Part shown: piece by piece, positions 48,816 to 58,401 of the stretch
How the letters are laid out: every line of letters begins with the position of its first letter
How positions within the stretch are numbered: the first letter of the stretch is position 1
Assembly (NCBI RefSeq): GCF_001902145.1
Contig: NZ_MRST01000013.1
Span: 1 to 64,000, forward strand
DNA length: 64,000 bases
DNA from: Pseudomonas fluorescens
GTDB taxonomy: Bacteria > Pseudomonadota > Gammaproteobacteria > Pseudomonadales > Pseudomonadaceae
Reading direction: 5' to 3'
Program-made: the position numbers and the translations under genes
Notes under the pieces: generated by a model
Database searches by the model: none
Told to the model about the DNA's origin: nothing
What the model saw: the letters and a program-made list of their open reading frames with translations, nothing else

Positions 48816-49730
48816 TCAGCGCCTAGCTATTCGCCATACCTTGCCGACTGCTTGGACAACGATCAGCACCAAAGCCCCTGCAACAATCCCCGCCAGCGCA
48901 TTGAGCAACGTCGGCATCAACCATGCCAGAGCCCCCATGCTTTGGCTTACCGTTTCGATCCAGTGATGCACCACGGGCACGCCATGGGTGAGGATGCCAC
49001 CACCGACCATGAACATCGCCGCCGTGCCGATCACTGAAAGGCTCTTCATCATGTAGGGGGCCGCACTCAGAATCGCGCCGCCAATACTGCGCGCCACCTG
49101 ACCCGGCTTCTGCGTCAGCCACAGCCCCAGGTCGTCGAGCTTGACGATACCGGCCACCAATCCATATACGCCGATGGTCATGACAATGGCGATACCCGAC
49201 AGCACGATCACCTGTTGCGTGAGCTGCGCGTCGGCGACGATGCCGAGGGTGATGGCAATGATCTCGGCGGAGAGAATAAAGTCGGTGCGGATCGCGCCCT
49301 TGATCTTGTCTTTCTCGAACGCCACCAGATCGGTTGCCGGGTCGGCCACCGCTTCAGTCAACTGTGCGTGTTCGGCCTGGTCTTCAGCCTTGCTGTGCAG
49401 GAACTTGTGGGCGAGTTTTTCGAAGCCCTCGAAACACAGGTAGGCACCGCCGAGCATCAACAGCGGTATCACCGCCCACGGAGCGAAGGCGCTGATCAAC
49501 AGGGCCGTCGGCACCAGGATCAATTTGTTGATGAACGAGCCCTTGGCCACCGCCCACACCACGGGAATTTCCCGCTCGGCGCGCACACCCGAGACCTGCT
49601 GGGCGTTCAGCGCAAGGTCATCGCCCAGCACGCCCGATGTCTTCTTGGCGGCCATTTTTGTCATCAGTGCAACGTCATCGAGTACCGCGGCGATATCGTC
49701 GATCAACACCAATAAGCTGCTTCCTGCCAT
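48816..49730 (-). CDS. DUF808 family membrane protein (YedI-like)
   Basis: The 304-residue protein begins with '[38 protein letters not shown]', the diagnostic DUF808 N-terminus, and has about six transmembrane helices in the second half. No function is established. GGAAG precedes the ATG at 49730. It diverges from the TetR regulator gene across 134 bp. Confidence 0.9.
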   Translation of the reverse strand: MAGSSLLVLIDDIAAVLDDVALMTKMAAKKTSGVLGDDLALNAQQVSGVRAEREIPVVWAVAKGSFINKLILVPTALLISAFAPWAVIPLLMLGGAYLCFEGFEKLAHKFLHSKAEDQAEHAQLTEAVADPATDLVAFEKDKIKGAIRTDFILSAEIIAITLGIVADAQLTQQVIVLSGIAIVMTIGVYGLVAGIVKLDDLGLWLTQKPGQVARSIGGAILSAAPYMMKSLSVIGTAAMFMVGGGILTHGVPVVHHWIETVSQSMGALAWLMPTLLNALAGIVAGALVLIVVQAVGKVWRIARR

Positions 49731-49864
49731 GAACCGGACTTCCGTTAGAGAGAGATGGGGCGAGCATAGCGCGGCGCAAAGCGTTGCGGGTAGATTGTTG
49801 AGGCCCGCGGATGGCCGGTGCTACCATGCGCAACCGCCTGTCATGGCAAGGAAACGTCTGGTTT

Positions 49865-50470
49865 ATGAGCAGCATTCGCGAGCGCAACAAAGAAAAAATC
49901 CTGCGGGCGGCGAGCGAGGAGTTTGCCGACAAGGGCTTCGCCGCGACCAAAACCAGCGACATCGCCGCCAAGGCCGGTCTGCCCAAGCCCAACGTCTATT
50001 ACTACTTCAAGTCCAAGGACAACCTCTACCGCGAGGTGCTAGAAAGCATTATCGAGCCGATCCTGGCCGCCTCCACGCCGTTCAACCCCGAAGGCGAGCC
50101 CAAGGAAGTATTGAGCAACTACATCCGCTCCAAAATCCGCATCTCCCGCGACCTGCCGTTCGCCTCCAAGGTCTTCGCCAGCGAAATCATGCACGGCGCC
50201 CCACACCTGAGCGCCGACCAGGTTGAACAGCTCAATGCCCAGGCCAAGCACAATATCAACTGCATCCAGAGCTGGGTTGACCGTGGCCTGATCGCCGCGA
50301 TTGACCCCAACCACCTGATGTTCAGCATCTGGGCAGCCACCCAGACCTATGCCGATTTCGACTGGCAGATCTCGGCAGTAACCGGCAAGGCCAAGCTGGA
50401 TGAAGCCGACTATGAGGCGGCGGCGCAGACGATTATTCGGTTGGTGCTCAAGGGGTGTGAGCCGGATTGA
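49865..50470 (+). CDS. TetR-family regulator (RutR-like)
   Basis: The 201-residue regulator has an N-terminal helix-turn-helix (about residues 10-55, 'ILRAASEEFADKGFAATKTSDIAAKAGLPKPNVYYYFKSKDNLY') and a C-terminal ligand domain of the RutR/YcdC type. The start MSSIRERNKE at 49865 follows AAGGAAA; 18 codons further upstream are in frame but lie in the promoter-like region. In P. aeruginosa a regulator sits beside the gcl cluster, and in P. putida a regulator named GclR represses glyoxylate carboligase, so control of gcl is a fair but untested guess. Its neighbour downstream is a REP-associated transposase. Confidence 0.85.
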   Translation: MSSIRERNKEKILRAASEEFADKGFAATKTSDIAAKAGLPKPNVYYYFKSKDNLYREVLESIIEPILAASTPFNPEGEPKEVLSNYIRSKIRISRDLPFASKVFASEIMHGAPHLSADQVEQLNAQAKHNINCIQSWVDRGLIAAIDPNHLMFSIWAATQTYADFDWQISAVTGKAKLDEADYEAAAQTIIRLVLKGCEPD

Positions 50471-50540
50471 TAGACCGCAGAGCCTGTACCATTCGCGAGC
50501 AGTAGTGCCAGAAACACATTGTATAAACCGCACAAATCCC

Positions 50541-50565
50541 CTGTGGGAGCGGACTTGCTCGCGAA
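50541..50565 (+). repeat. Single REP upstream of the RAYT gene
   Basis: GTGGGAGCGGACTTGCTCGC is a REP of the GGGAGCGGGC subtype with one change (GGAC for GGGC). It lies 97 bases before the transposase start and is in the same orientation as the last REP downstream of that gene. Confidence 0.85.
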
Positions 50566-50661
50566 GGCGCCCTCCCAGACACATTCTGCCAAAAGCCCAA
50601 AGATCAGCATCATCCACCGAGATCTAGCCTCTCAGAACCCCATCTGAAGAGAGGCCAAGGA

Positions 50662-51120
50662 ATGCCTGATCGAGCTACTTCATACCGCCTGCGTATCGGT
50701 CGATTCAGCGAGCCCAACCGCATCTATCTGATCACCACCAACACCCATGAACGTGTACCGATGTTCAATGACTTTCATCTGGGCCGCTTGGTCGTCTGGC
50801 AATTCAGACTCGCCCAATACCAAGGGCTGGCACACTCTCTGGCTTGGGTGGTGATGCCCGACCACTTCCACTGGCTGATCGAACTGCAAAAAGGTTCGCT
50901 GGGAGATCTGATGTGCCAGGTGAAATCCAAAAGCACCCGAAGCGTGAACGGCGCTACTGGCCGCAAAGGTCGGCTGTGGCAAACCAGCTTTCATGATCGG
51001 GCTCTGCGTAAGGACGATGACTTGGTGAAAATGGCCAGGTATGTGGTTGCTAACCCGCTGAGAGCTGGGCTGGTGAAGCGTATTGGCGACTATCCGCTGT
51101 GGGATGCCGTTTGGGTATAG
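50662..51120 (+). CDS. REP-associated tyrosine transposase (RAYT)
   Basis: The 152-residue single-domain Y1/HUH-type enzyme has the metal-binding His-Phe-His of 'VVMPDHFHWLIEL' and the likely nucleophilic Tyr in 'MARYVVANPLRAGLV'. RAYTs bind and cut REP sequences and are thought to spread them; they are single-copy and domesticated rather than self-mobile insertion sequences. REP sequences of one subtype flank the gene at 50541-50565 and 51142-51207. It sits between the TetR gene and glcG, which are neighbours in P. aeruginosa as I recall, so it looks like an insertion. Confidence 0.92.
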   Translation: MPDRATSYRLRIGRFSEPNRIYLITTNTHERVPMFNDFHLGRLVVWQFRLAQYQGLAHSLAWVVMPDHFHWLIELQKGSLGDLMCQVKSKSTRSVNGATGRKGRLWQTSFHDRALRKDDDLVKMARYVVANPLRAGLVKRIGDYPLWDAVWV

Positions 51121-51141
51121 AGCCAAGACCGAGGCGCCCCT

Positions 51142-51207
51142 TTCGCGAGCAAGCCCGCTCCCACATTTGGAATGCATTCACCTGTGGGAGCGGGCTTGCT
51201 CGCGAAG
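51142..51207. repeat. Inverted REP pair downstream of the RAYT gene
   Basis: TTCGCGAGCAAGCCCGCTCC and its inverse are separated by a short spacer, 21 bases after the transposase stop. Same subtype as 50541-50565 and 54518-54608. Confidence 0.92.
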
Positions 51208-51230
51208 AGGCCCTATCCATCAACCCAAAT

Positions 51231-51671
51231 TCAAGCCGAAACCCCCGCATCCGCCATCAACCCCACCCCCTCTATCGCCGTGATCGCACACTGCTCGTCA
51301 ATATCGGACGTGTCCCCGCTGATCCCGATTGCGCCCAGCACCACGCCGCTCTGATCTCGTATCAACACCCCACCCGGCGCCGGCACCACGCTGCCCTGCC
51401 CCAGGCTGTTCAACGCCGCGATAAACGCCGGCCGCTGTTGGGCGTCCAGTGCCAGCAAACGTGAACCCTTGCCCAGGGCAATGGCGCCCCAGGCTTTGCC
51501 GATGGCGATTTGCGGGCGTAGCAGGCTGGCGCCGTCTTCGCGTTGCAGGGTGACCAGGTGGCCGCCGCTGTCGAGCACTGCGATGGTCAGTGGCGCAGCC
51601 GAAATGGTGCGGCCTGCGGTAAGGGCCTGGGTGGCCAGTTGGGTGGCGAGTTTCAAGGTTAAAGCGCTCAT
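51231..51671 (-). CDS. GlcG/HbpS family protein (DUF336)
   Basis: The 146-residue GlcG/HbpS-fold protein has a glycine-rich C-terminal half ('VPAPGGVLIRDQSGVVLGAIGISGDTSDIDEQCA') characteristic of the family. Relatives are encoded with glycolate/glyoxylate genes and some bind heme, but the role in this pathway is unknown. An AAGGA site precedes the ATG at 51671. It diverges from gcl across 256 bp containing two TTGTATACAA palindromes. Confidence 0.85.
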   Translation of the reverse strand: MSALTLKLATQLATQALTAGRTISAAPLTIAVLDSGGHLVTLQREDGASLLRPQIAIGKAWGAIALGKGSRLLALDAQQRPAFIAALNSLGQGSVVPAPGGVLIRDQSGVVLGAIGISGDTSDIDEQCAITAIEGVGLMADAGVSA

Positions 51672-51762
51672 AGGTGCCGTCCTTATCTTGTTATGGGTAA
51701 AGCGGTGAGGTCTGTGTGATCAGATGCTCGATCGCACAAATAGAACACAATGATATTTGTTT

Positions 51763-51772
51763 TTGTATACAA
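51763..51772. promoter_or_regulatory. Palindrome TTGTATACAA, copy 1
   Basis: A perfect 10-base palindrome in the glcG/gcl divergent region, identical to that at 51891-51900. It is a candidate operator for the regulator of the glyoxylate genes. Confidence 0.5.
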
Positions 51773-51890
51773 TATTCTCAAACAAAAGCTCCATACGTCG
51801 AAAAAAGCGCTTCCGACGAACGCGAAGGCCAGTTTACGAAAGGCATTGACCAACGCAGCTCGGCGTGAATACACTTTGGACAGACACCAC

Positions 51891-51900
51891 TTGTATACAA
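51891..51900. promoter_or_regulatory. Palindrome TTGTATACAA, copy 2
   Basis: The second copy, 128 bases from the first and ending 27 bases before the gcl start codon, is placed where a bound repressor would block transcription or initiation. Both copies share an extra T on the right (TTGTATACAAT). Confidence 0.5.
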
Positions 51901-51927
51901 TTACAAAACGCAAGAGGCACCAAAACC

Positions 51928-53703
51928 ATGAGCAAAATGAGAGCAATCGAAGCCGCCGTCCTGGTGATGCGCCGTGAAGGTGTGGATACCGCCTTCGGTA
52001 TCCCAGGCGCCGCGATCAACCCGCTGTATTCGGCCTTGCAAAAGGTGGGTGGCATCGATCACGTCCTTGCTCGCCACGTTGAAGGCGCCTCGCACATGGC
52101 CGAGGGCTACACCCGCACCAAGGCCGGCAATATCGGCGTGTGCATCGGCACGTCGGGCCCGGCGGGTACCGACATGGTCACCGGCCTGTACAGCGCCTCG
52201 GCCGACTCGATCCCGATCTTGTGCATCACCGGCCAAGCCCCCCGCGCCCGGATGCACAAGGAAGATTTCCAGGCCGTCGACATCACCAGCATCGTCAAGC
52301 CGGTGACCAAGTGGGCAACCACGGTGCTGGAGCCCGGCCAGGTACCTTATGCCTTCCAGAAAGCCTTCTACGAAATGCGCTCCGGCCGCCCCGGCCCGGT
52401 GCTGATCGACCTGCCGTTCGACGTACAGATGGCCGAGATCGAATTCGACATCGACGCCTACCAGCCGCTGCCCCTGGCCAAGCCGCTGGCGACCCGTGTG
52501 CAAGTGGAAAAAGCCCTGGCTCTGCTCGACGCAGCCGAACGCCCATTGCTGGTGAGCGGTGGCGGCGTGATCAACGCCGACGCCAGCGAGCTGCTGGTGG
52601 AGTTCGCTGAGCTGACCGGCATCCCGGTGATCCCGACCCTGATGGGCTGGGGCACTATCCCGGACGACCACCCGCTGATGGTGGGCATGGTCGGCCTGCA
52701 AACCTCGCACCGCTACGGCAACGCGACGATGCTCAAGTCGGACGTGGTGCTGGGCATCGGCAACCGCTGGGCCAACCGTCACACCGGCTCGGTAGAGGTG
52801 TACACCGAAGGCCGTAAATTCATTCATGTCGACATCGAGCCGACCCAGATTGGCCGCGTCTTCACACCGGATCTGGGCATCGTTTCCGACGCCGGCTCCG
52901 CGCTGACGATGTTCATTGAAGTGGCCCGCGAGTGGAAAGCCGCCGGCAAGCTCAAGGACCGCAGTGCCTGGTTGCATGACTGCCAACAACGCAAGGCCAC
53001 CCTGCACCGCAAGACTCACTTCGACAACGTGCCGGTCAAGCCACAGCGCGTGTACGAAGAGATGAACCAGGTGTTCGGCAAAGACACTTGCTACGTCAGC
53101 ACCATCGGCCTGTCGCAGATTGCCGGCGCGCAATTCTTGCATGTGTACAAGCCACGCCACTGGATCAACTGCGGCCAGGCTGGCCCACTGGGCTGGACCA
53201 TTCCTGCGGCGCTGGGCGTGGTCAAGGCCGACCCGAGCCGCAAAGTGGTGGCCTTGTCGGGCGACTATGACTTCCAGTTCATGATCGAAGAACTGGCGGT
53301 GGGCGCACAGTTCAAGCTGCCGTACATCCACGTGGTGGTGAACAACTCCTATCTGGGCCTGATCCGCCAGGCACAGCGTGGGTTCGAGATGGACTACTGC
53401 GTGCAGCTGTCCTTCGACAACCTCAACGCCCCCGAACTCAACGGCTACGGCGTCGACCATGTGGCGGTTGCCGAGGGCTTGGGCTGCAAGGCCCTGCGTG
53501 TGTTCGAGCCAGGCCAGATCCAACCGGCCTTGCGCCGCGCCCAAGAGATGATCGAAGAATTCAAGGTGCCGGTGATCGTTGAGATTATTCTGGAACGGGT
53601 GACCAATATTTCCATGGGCACCGAGATCAACGCCGTCAATGAATTCGAAGACCTGGCCCTGGTCGGCAACGACGCGCCGACTGCCATTTCCCTGCTCGAT
53701 TAA
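51928..53703 (+). CDS. gcl: Glyoxylate carboligase
   Basis: The 591-residue thiamine-diphosphate and FAD enzyme joins two glyoxylates into tartronate semialdehyde with loss of CO2. Val51 ('[10 protein letters not shown]') replaces the cofactor-activating glutamate of other ThDP enzymes, a known hallmark of Gcl. The C-terminal ThDP motif region '[20 protein letters not shown]' is present. The start [10 protein letters not shown] at 51928 follows AGAGG; 21 in-frame upstream codons cover the palindrome and are rejected. First gene of gcl-hyi-glxR-ttuD-pykF. Confidence 0.97.
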   Translation: MSKMRAIEAAVLVMRREGVDTAFGIPGAAINPLYSALQKVGGIDHVLARHVEGASHMAEGYTRTKAGNIGVCIGTSGPAGTDMVTGLYSASADSIPILCITGQAPRARMHKEDFQAVDITSIVKPVTKWATTVLEPGQVPYAFQKAFYEMRSGRPGPVLIDLPFDVQMAEIEFDIDAYQPLPLAKPLATRVQVEKALALLDAAERPLLVSGGGVINADASELLVEFAELTGIPVIPTLMGWGTIPDDHPLMVGMVGLQTSHRYGNATMLKSDVVLGIGNRWANRHTGSVEVYTEGRKFIHVDIEPTQIGRVFTPDLGIVSDAGSALTMFIEVAREWKAAGKLKDRSAWLHDCQQRKATLHRKTHFDNVPVKPQRVYEEMNQVFGKDTCYVSTIGLSQIAGAQFLHVYKPRHWINCGQAGPLGWTIPAALGVVKADPSRKVVALSGDYDFQFMIEELAVGAQFKLPYIHVVVNNSYLGLIRQAQRGFEMDYCVQLSFDNLNAPELNGYGVDHVAVAEGLGCKALRVFEPGQIQPALRRAQEMIEEFKVPVIVEIILERVTNISMGTEINAVNEFEDLALVGNDAPTAISLLD

Positions 53704-53713
53704 GGAGAACCCT

Positions 53714-54496
53714 ATGCCGCGCTTTGCTGCCAACCTGTCCATGCTGTTTACCGAACAGGATTTCCTTGCCCGCTTCAAAGCGGCTGCCGATGCCGGCTTC
53801 CAGGGCGTGGAGTACCTGTTCCCGTATGAGTTCAGCTCTGCCGACATCAAGGCGCAGCTGGACGCCAACGGCCTGACCCAGGTGTTGTTCAACCTGCCTG
53901 CCGGTGACTGGGCCAAGGGCGAGCGCGGCCTGGCTTGCCACCCGGACCGGGTCGAGGAGTTCCGTGCCGGGGTCAAACTGGCGATCGCCTATGCCCAGGT
54001 CTTGGGCAACACCCAGGTCAATTGCCTGGCGGGCATCCGGCCACAAGGCGTCGATGACGAGACCGTGGAAAAGACCTTTGTCGCCAACCTCAAGTACGCC
54101 GCCGAGAAGCTGCAGGCGGCGGGTATCAAGCTGGTGATGGAGATGATCAACACCCGCGACATTCCCGGCTTCTACCTCAACAACACGGCGCAGGCCCTGT
54201 CGATTCGCGAGCAAGTGGGCAGCGCCAACCTGTTCCTGCAATACGACATCTACCACATGCAAATCATGGAAGGCGACCTGGCGCGGACCATGGCCGCGCA
54301 CCTGGGCGAGATCAACCACATTCAACTGGCGGACAACCCGGGGCGCAACGAGCCAGGTACGGGTGAGATCAACTACCGCTTCCTGTTCGAGCATCTGGAC
54401 CGCATTGGTTACGCGGGTTGGGTCGGCTGTGAGTACAAGCCGTTGACCACTACCGAGGCGGGTTTGGGTTGGCTCAAAACCCATAACGCCATCTGA
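53714..54496 (+). CDS. hyi: Hydroxypyruvate isomerase
   Basis: The 260-residue TIM-barrel enzyme interconverts hydroxypyruvate and tartronate semialdehyde. The family pattern is clear: 'PRFAANLSMLFTE' at the N-terminus, 'INCLAGIRP'-like segment, 'VMEMINTRDIPGFYL' and 'LQYDIYHMQIMEGDL', which carry the metal and catalytic Glu residues. TAAGGAG overlaps the gcl stop and serves its ATG at 53714, ten bases after gcl. Confidence 0.96.
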   Translation: MPRFAANLSMLFTEQDFLARFKAAADAGFQGVEYLFPYEFSSADIKAQLDANGLTQVLFNLPAGDWAKGERGLACHPDRVEEFRAGVKLAIAYAQVLGNTQVNCLAGIRPQGVDDETVEKTFVANLKYAAEKLQAAGIKLVMEMINTRDIPGFYLNNTAQALSIREQVGSANLFLQYDIYHMQIMEGDLARTMAAHLGEINHIQLADNPGRNEPGTGEINYRFLFEHLDRIGYAGWVGCEYKPLTTTEAGLGWLKTHNAI

Positions 54497-54517
54497 CAGA
54501 ACACAAACAGGACTTCA

Positions 54518-54608
54518 TGTGGGAGCGGGCTTGCTCGCGAATGCGATCTGACATTAACGACTGATGTCGACTGACTCACCGCTTTCGCGAGCAAGCCCGC
54601 TCCCACAG
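54518..54608. repeat. Inverted REP pair inside the glyoxylate operon
   Basis: GGGAGCGGGCTTGCTCGCGA and its inverse, about 40 bases apart, occupy the hyi-glxR gap. This is the same subtype as the REPs flanking the RAYT gene 3.3 kb upstream. Confidence 0.92.
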
Positions 54609-54673
54609 GGGGATCTCCTGTGCTTAGCAGACCGTGCCAGGCCTGTAGGCCTAATAACAAGAGGATTTTGATC

Positions 54674-55564
54674 ATGGCTAAAATCGGATTTATCGGCACC
54701 GGCATCATGGGCCAACCCATGGCCGCCAACCTGCAGAAAGCAGGTCATCAACTGTTTCTCTCCGAACATCATGGCAAGGCACCGGCTGAACTGATCAGCG
54801 CCGGCGCCGTGGCGCTGGCCAACCCGCAACAAGTGGCACAGGAAGCCGAGTTCATCATCGTCATGGTGCCCGACACCCCACAAGTCGATGACGTGCTGTT
54901 TCGCGCCGACGGCGTGGCTGCGGGCCTGTCACCGAACAAGGTGGTGATCGACATGAGCTCGATCTCCCCCACCGCCACCAAAGCATTCGCCGCCAAGGTC
55001 AACCAGGCCGGCGCGCAGTACCTGGACGCCCCGGTGTCCGGTGGTGAAGTGGGAGCCAAGGCCGGCACCTTGAGCATTATGGTCGGTGGCGAACCGCAGA
55101 CGTTCGAACGCGCGCTGCCACTGTTCCAGAGCATGGGCAAAAACATCACCCTGGTAGGCGGCAATGGCGATGGCCAGACCGCCAAGGTCGCCAACCAGAT
55201 CATCGTCGCGCTGAACATCCAGGCGGTGGCCGAAGCGTTGTTGTTCGCCTCCAAAAACGGCGCCGACCCGGCCAAGGTGCGGGAAGCGCTGATGGGTGGC
55301 TTTGCATCGTCCAAGATCCTGGAAGTGCACGGCGAGCGCATGATCAAGGGCACCTTTGACCCGGGCTTCCGCATCAACCTGCACCAGAAGGACCTGAACC
55401 TGGCCCTGGCCGGCGCCAAGGAGCTGGGGATCAACCTGCCGAACACCGCCGGCACCCAGCAAGTGTTCAGCACCTGCGCCGCAATTGGCGGCGGCAACTG
55501 GGACCACTCGGCGCTGATCAAGGGCCTGGAGCATATGGCGAATTTCTCGATTCGCGAGAAGTAA
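54674..55564 (+). CDS. glxR: Tartronate semialdehyde reductase
   Basis: The 296-residue member of the 3-hydroxyisobutyrate dehydrogenase family reduces tartronate semialdehyde to D-glycerate. The NAD(P) motif GFIGTGIMGQPMAANL is at residues 5-20, the substrate motif 'DAPVSGGEVGAKAGTLSIMVGG' and the catalytic lysine region 'GQTAKVANQI' are present. The start MAKIGFIG at 54674 follows AGAGGA. A REP pair separates it from hyi by 177 bp, so it may have altered expression relative to gcl-hyi. Confidence 0.95.
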   Translation: MAKIGFIGTGIMGQPMAANLQKAGHQLFLSEHHGKAPAELISAGAVALANPQQVAQEAEFIIVMVPDTPQVDDVLFRADGVAAGLSPNKVVIDMSSISPTATKAFAAKVNQAGAQYLDAPVSGGEVGAKAGTLSIMVGGEPQTFERALPLFQSMGKNITLVGGNGDGQTAKVANQIIVALNIQAVAEALLFASKNGADPAKVREALMGGFASSKILEVHGERMIKGTFDPGFRINLHQKDLNLALAGAKELGINLPNTAGTQQVFSTCAAIGGGNWDHSALIKGLEHMANFSIREK

Positions 55565-55587
55565 CGAAAATACGCAATACCCCCCCG

Positions 55588-55686
55588 GTAGGAGCGAGCT
55601 TGCTCGCGAAAAACCTGAGAGCACCGCTGGCTGCCTGGTGACCCGCGTTATCGTTGACGATTTTCGCGAGCAAGCTCGCTCCTACA
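55588..55686. repeat. Inverted REP pair inside the glyoxylate operon
   Basis: GAGCGAGCTTGCTCGCGAA and its inverse fill the glxR-ttuD gap. This is the GTAGGAGCGAGC subtype, different from the pair in the hyi-glxR gap. Confidence 0.92.
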
Positions 55687-55715
55687 AATAACAAGAATCC
55701 CCCGGGAGCCCGCTT

Positions 55716-56996
55716 ATGTCGGTCGATCCGCAACACCTGCTTCGCGAGCTGTTTGCCACAGCCATCGAAGCCGCCCACCCCCGGCAAGTCCTTGAACCCT
55801 ACCTGCCTGCCGACCGCAGTGGCCGTGTGATCGTGATCGGCGCCGGCAAAGCTGCGGCCGCCATGGCATTGGTCGTCGAAGATTGTTGGCAGGGCGAAGT
55901 CTCGGGCCTGGTGGTCACCCGCTATGGCCACGGCGCGCCATGCAAAAAAATCGAAGTGGTCGAAGCCGCCCACCCGGTTCCGGATGCGGCCGGCCTGGCC
56001 GTGGCCCAGCGCGTGCTGGAACTGATCAGCCATCTGGGTAAAGACGACCGCGTGATCTTCCTGCTCTCCGGCGGTGGCTCGGCATTACTCGCCCTGCCCG
56101 CCGAGGGCATCTCCCTGGCCGACAAGCAAGCCATCAACAAAGCCCTGCTTAAATCCGGCGCCACCATTGGCGAGATGAATTGCGTGCGCAAGCACCTCTC
56201 AGCCATCAAGGGTGGGCGCCTGGCCAAGGCTGCGTGGCCGGCCACGGTGTACACCTACGCAATCTCCGATGTGCCGGGCGACCAGGCCACGGTGATTGCC
56301 TCGGGCCCGACGGTCGGTGACCCGAGCACCTCGCAACAGGCCCTGGCGATCCTCAAGCGTTACCACATCGACGCCCCCGCTTCGGTGCGCAGCTGGTTGC
56401 AGAACCCGGCCTCGGAAACCGTCAAGCCCGGCGACCCGGTGCTTGCCCGCAGCCACTTCCAATTGATCGCCCGCCCGCAGCAATCCCTTGAAGCGGTAGC
56501 AGTAAAAGTGCGCCAGGCTGGTTTCAGCCCGCTGATCCTCGGTGATCTGGAAGGCGAAGCCCGCGATGTGGCCAAGGTACACGCCGGCATCGCCCGGCAG
56601 ATCGTGCAGCATGGTCAGCCACTGGCGGCTCCGTGCGTGATCCTTTCGGGGGGCGAAACCACCGTCACCGTACGCGGCGACGGCCGTGGCGGGCGCAATG
56701 CGGAATTCCTGCTCAGCCTCACCGACAGCCTCAAGGGCCTGCCCGGCGTGTACGCCCTGGCCGGCGATACCGATGGCATCGACGGTTCAGAAGACAACGC
56801 CGGCGCGATCATGACCCCCTGCAGCTACCGCCGTGCCGAAGCCCTGGGCCTGTCGGCCAGTGATGAGCTGGACAACAACAACGGCTACGGCTATTTCGCC
56901 GCCCTGGGCGACTTGATCGTCACCGAGCCGACGCGCACCAACGTCAACGACTTGCGCGCCATCCTGATCCTTGAGACTGCCAACCATGACGCCTGA
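55716..56996 (+). CDS. ttuD: Glycerate 2-kinase (MOFRL family, TtuD)
   Basis: The 426-residue protein of the GckA/TtuD type has an N-terminal DUF4147 domain ('VIVIGAGKAAAAMALVVED', 'LLSGGGSALLALPAEGISL') and a C-terminal MOFRL domain ('GGRNAEFLLSL', 'ALAGDTDGIDGSEDNAGAI'). Such genes were long named hydroxypyruvate reductase, but the family phosphorylates D-glycerate to 2-phosphoglycerate, which fits its place between glxR and pykF. GGGAG lies before the ATG at 55716. Its 3' end overlaps pykF by 11 bases. Confidence 0.93.
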   Translation: MSVDPQHLLRELFATAIEAAHPRQVLEPYLPADRSGRVIVIGAGKAAAAMALVVEDCWQGEVSGLVVTRYGHGAPCKKIEVVEAAHPVPDAAGLAVAQRVLELISHLGKDDRVIFLLSGGGSALLALPAEGISLADKQAINKALLKSGATIGEMNCVRKHLSAIKGGRLAKAAWPATVYTYAISDVPGDQATVIASGPTVGDPSTSQQALAILKRYHIDAPASVRSWLQNPASETVKPGDPVLARSHFQLIARPQQSLEAVAVKVRQAGFSPLILGDLEGEARDVAKVHAGIARQIVQHGQPLAAPCVILSGGETTVTVRGDGRGGRNAEFLLSLTDSLKGLPGVYALAGDTDGIDGSEDNAGAIMTPCSYRRAEALGLSASDELDNNNGYGYFAALGDLIVTEPTRTNVNDLRAILILETANHDA

Positions 56997-58401
56997 CAAG
57001 AAGGTCAAAATCCTCGCCACCCTGGGCCCGGCCACCGGCGGTATCGACGACATCCGCGAGCTGGTGGAGGCCGGGGTAAATATCTTCCGTCTCAACTTCA
57101 GCCACGGCGACCACGCCGACCATGCCCAGCGCTACCAGTGGATTCGCCAGGTCGAGCGCCAGCTCAACTACCCGCTCGGTATCCTCATGGACCTGCAAGG
57201 GCCGAAGCTGCGGGTGGGACGCTTTGCCGAGGGCAAGGTGCAACTGGTGCGCGGCCAGGCGCTGCGCCTGGACCTGGATGAAACCCTGGGCGACCAGCGC
57301 CGGGTCAACCTGCCCCACCCGGAAATCATCGCAGCCCTGGAGCCGGGCATGGACCTGCTGCTCGACGACGGCAAGCTGCGCCTGCGCGTCATCACCAAGC
57401 ATACCGACGCCATCGACACCACCGTGCTCAATGGCGGCGAACTGTCTGACCGTAAAGGTGTGAACGTTCCACAAGCGCTGTTGGAACTGAGCCCACTCAC
57501 CGCCAAGGACCGTCGCGACCTGAGCTTCGGCCTGGAGCTGGGTGTGGACTGGGTGGCGCTGTCGTTTGTGCAGCGCCCGGAAGACATCCGCGAAGCCCGC
57601 GAGCTGATCGGCGATAAAGCGTTTCTGATGGCCAAGATCGAAAAACCTTCGGCGGTGCAACGGCTGCGAGAAATCGCCGAATTGAGCGACGCGATCATGG
57701 TGGCTCGGGGCGATTTGGGCGTGGAAGTGCCGGCCGAGAGCGTGCCGCAAATCCAGAAAGACATCATCAGCACCTGCCGCCAACTGGGTAAGCCGGTGGT
57801 GGTGGCCACGCAGATGCTCGAGTCCATGCGCTTCTCGCCGGCACCCACCCGCGCCGAAGTCACCGATGTCGCCAACGCGGTGGCTGAAGGTGCCGACGCG
57901 GTGATGCTGTCGGCGGAAACCGCCTCGGGCGAGTACCCGCTGGAAGCGGTGCAGATGATGAGCAAGATCATCCGCCAGGTGGAAAACGGCCCGGACTACC
58001 AGGCACAACTGGATGTCAGCCGGCCCAAGGCTGATGCCACGGTGTCGGACGCCATCAGCTGTGCGATCCGCCGCATCAGCAGCATCCTGCCGGTGGCTGT
58101 GCTGGTGAACTACAGCGAGTCCGGCAGTTCCAGCTTGCGCGCGGCGCGGGAACGGCCCGTGGCGCCGATTCTCAACCTCACGCCCAACCTGTCTACGGCG
58201 CGACGCTTGAGCGTGGCGTGGGGCGTGCACTCGGTGGTCAATGATCGGCTGCGCCAGGTGGATGAGGTGTGTTCCACCGCGCTGGAAATTGCCCAGGCCC
58301 AGGGCATGGCGCAGCGTGGCGATACCTTGGTGATTACCGCGGGGGTGCCGTTCGGGCAGCCGGGGTCTACCAATTCGCTGCGTATCGAAACCCTACTGTA
58401 G
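56986..58401 (+). CDS. pykF: Pyruvate kinase
   Basis: The 471-residue enzyme transfers phosphate from phosphoenolpyruvate to ADP. 'KILATLGPATGG', 'GILMDLQGPKLRVG', the catalytic lysine in 'MAKIEKPSAV' and 'MVARGDLGVEV' are all present. The start MTPDKKVKIL at 56986 overlaps the ttuD end, indicating coupling. The stop codon TAG is itself the first three bases of a REP sequence (TAGGAGCGAGC), so the element borders the gene exactly. It completes the glyoxylate-to-pyruvate route. Confidence 0.96.
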   Translation: MTPDKKVKILATLGPATGGIDDIRELVEAGVNIFRLNFSHGDHADHAQRYQWIRQVERQLNYPLGILMDLQGPKLRVGRFAEGKVQLVRGQALRLDLDETLGDQRRVNLPHPEIIAALEPGMDLLLDDGKLRLRVITKHTDAIDTTVLNGGELSDRKGVNVPQALLELSPLTAKDRRDLSFGLELGVDWVALSFVQRPEDIREARELIGDKAFLMAKIEKPSAVQRLREIAELSDAIMVARGDLGVEVPAESVPQIQKDIISTCRQLGKPVVVATQMLESMRFSPAPTRAEVTDVANAVAEGADAVMLSAETASGEYPLEAVQMMSKIIRQVENGPDYQAQLDVSRPKADATVSDAISCAIRRISSILPVAVLVNYSESGSSSLRAARERPVAPILNLTPNLSTARRLSVAWGVHSVVNDRLRQVDEVCSTALEIAQAQGMAQRGDTLVITAGVPFGQPGSTNSLRIETLL

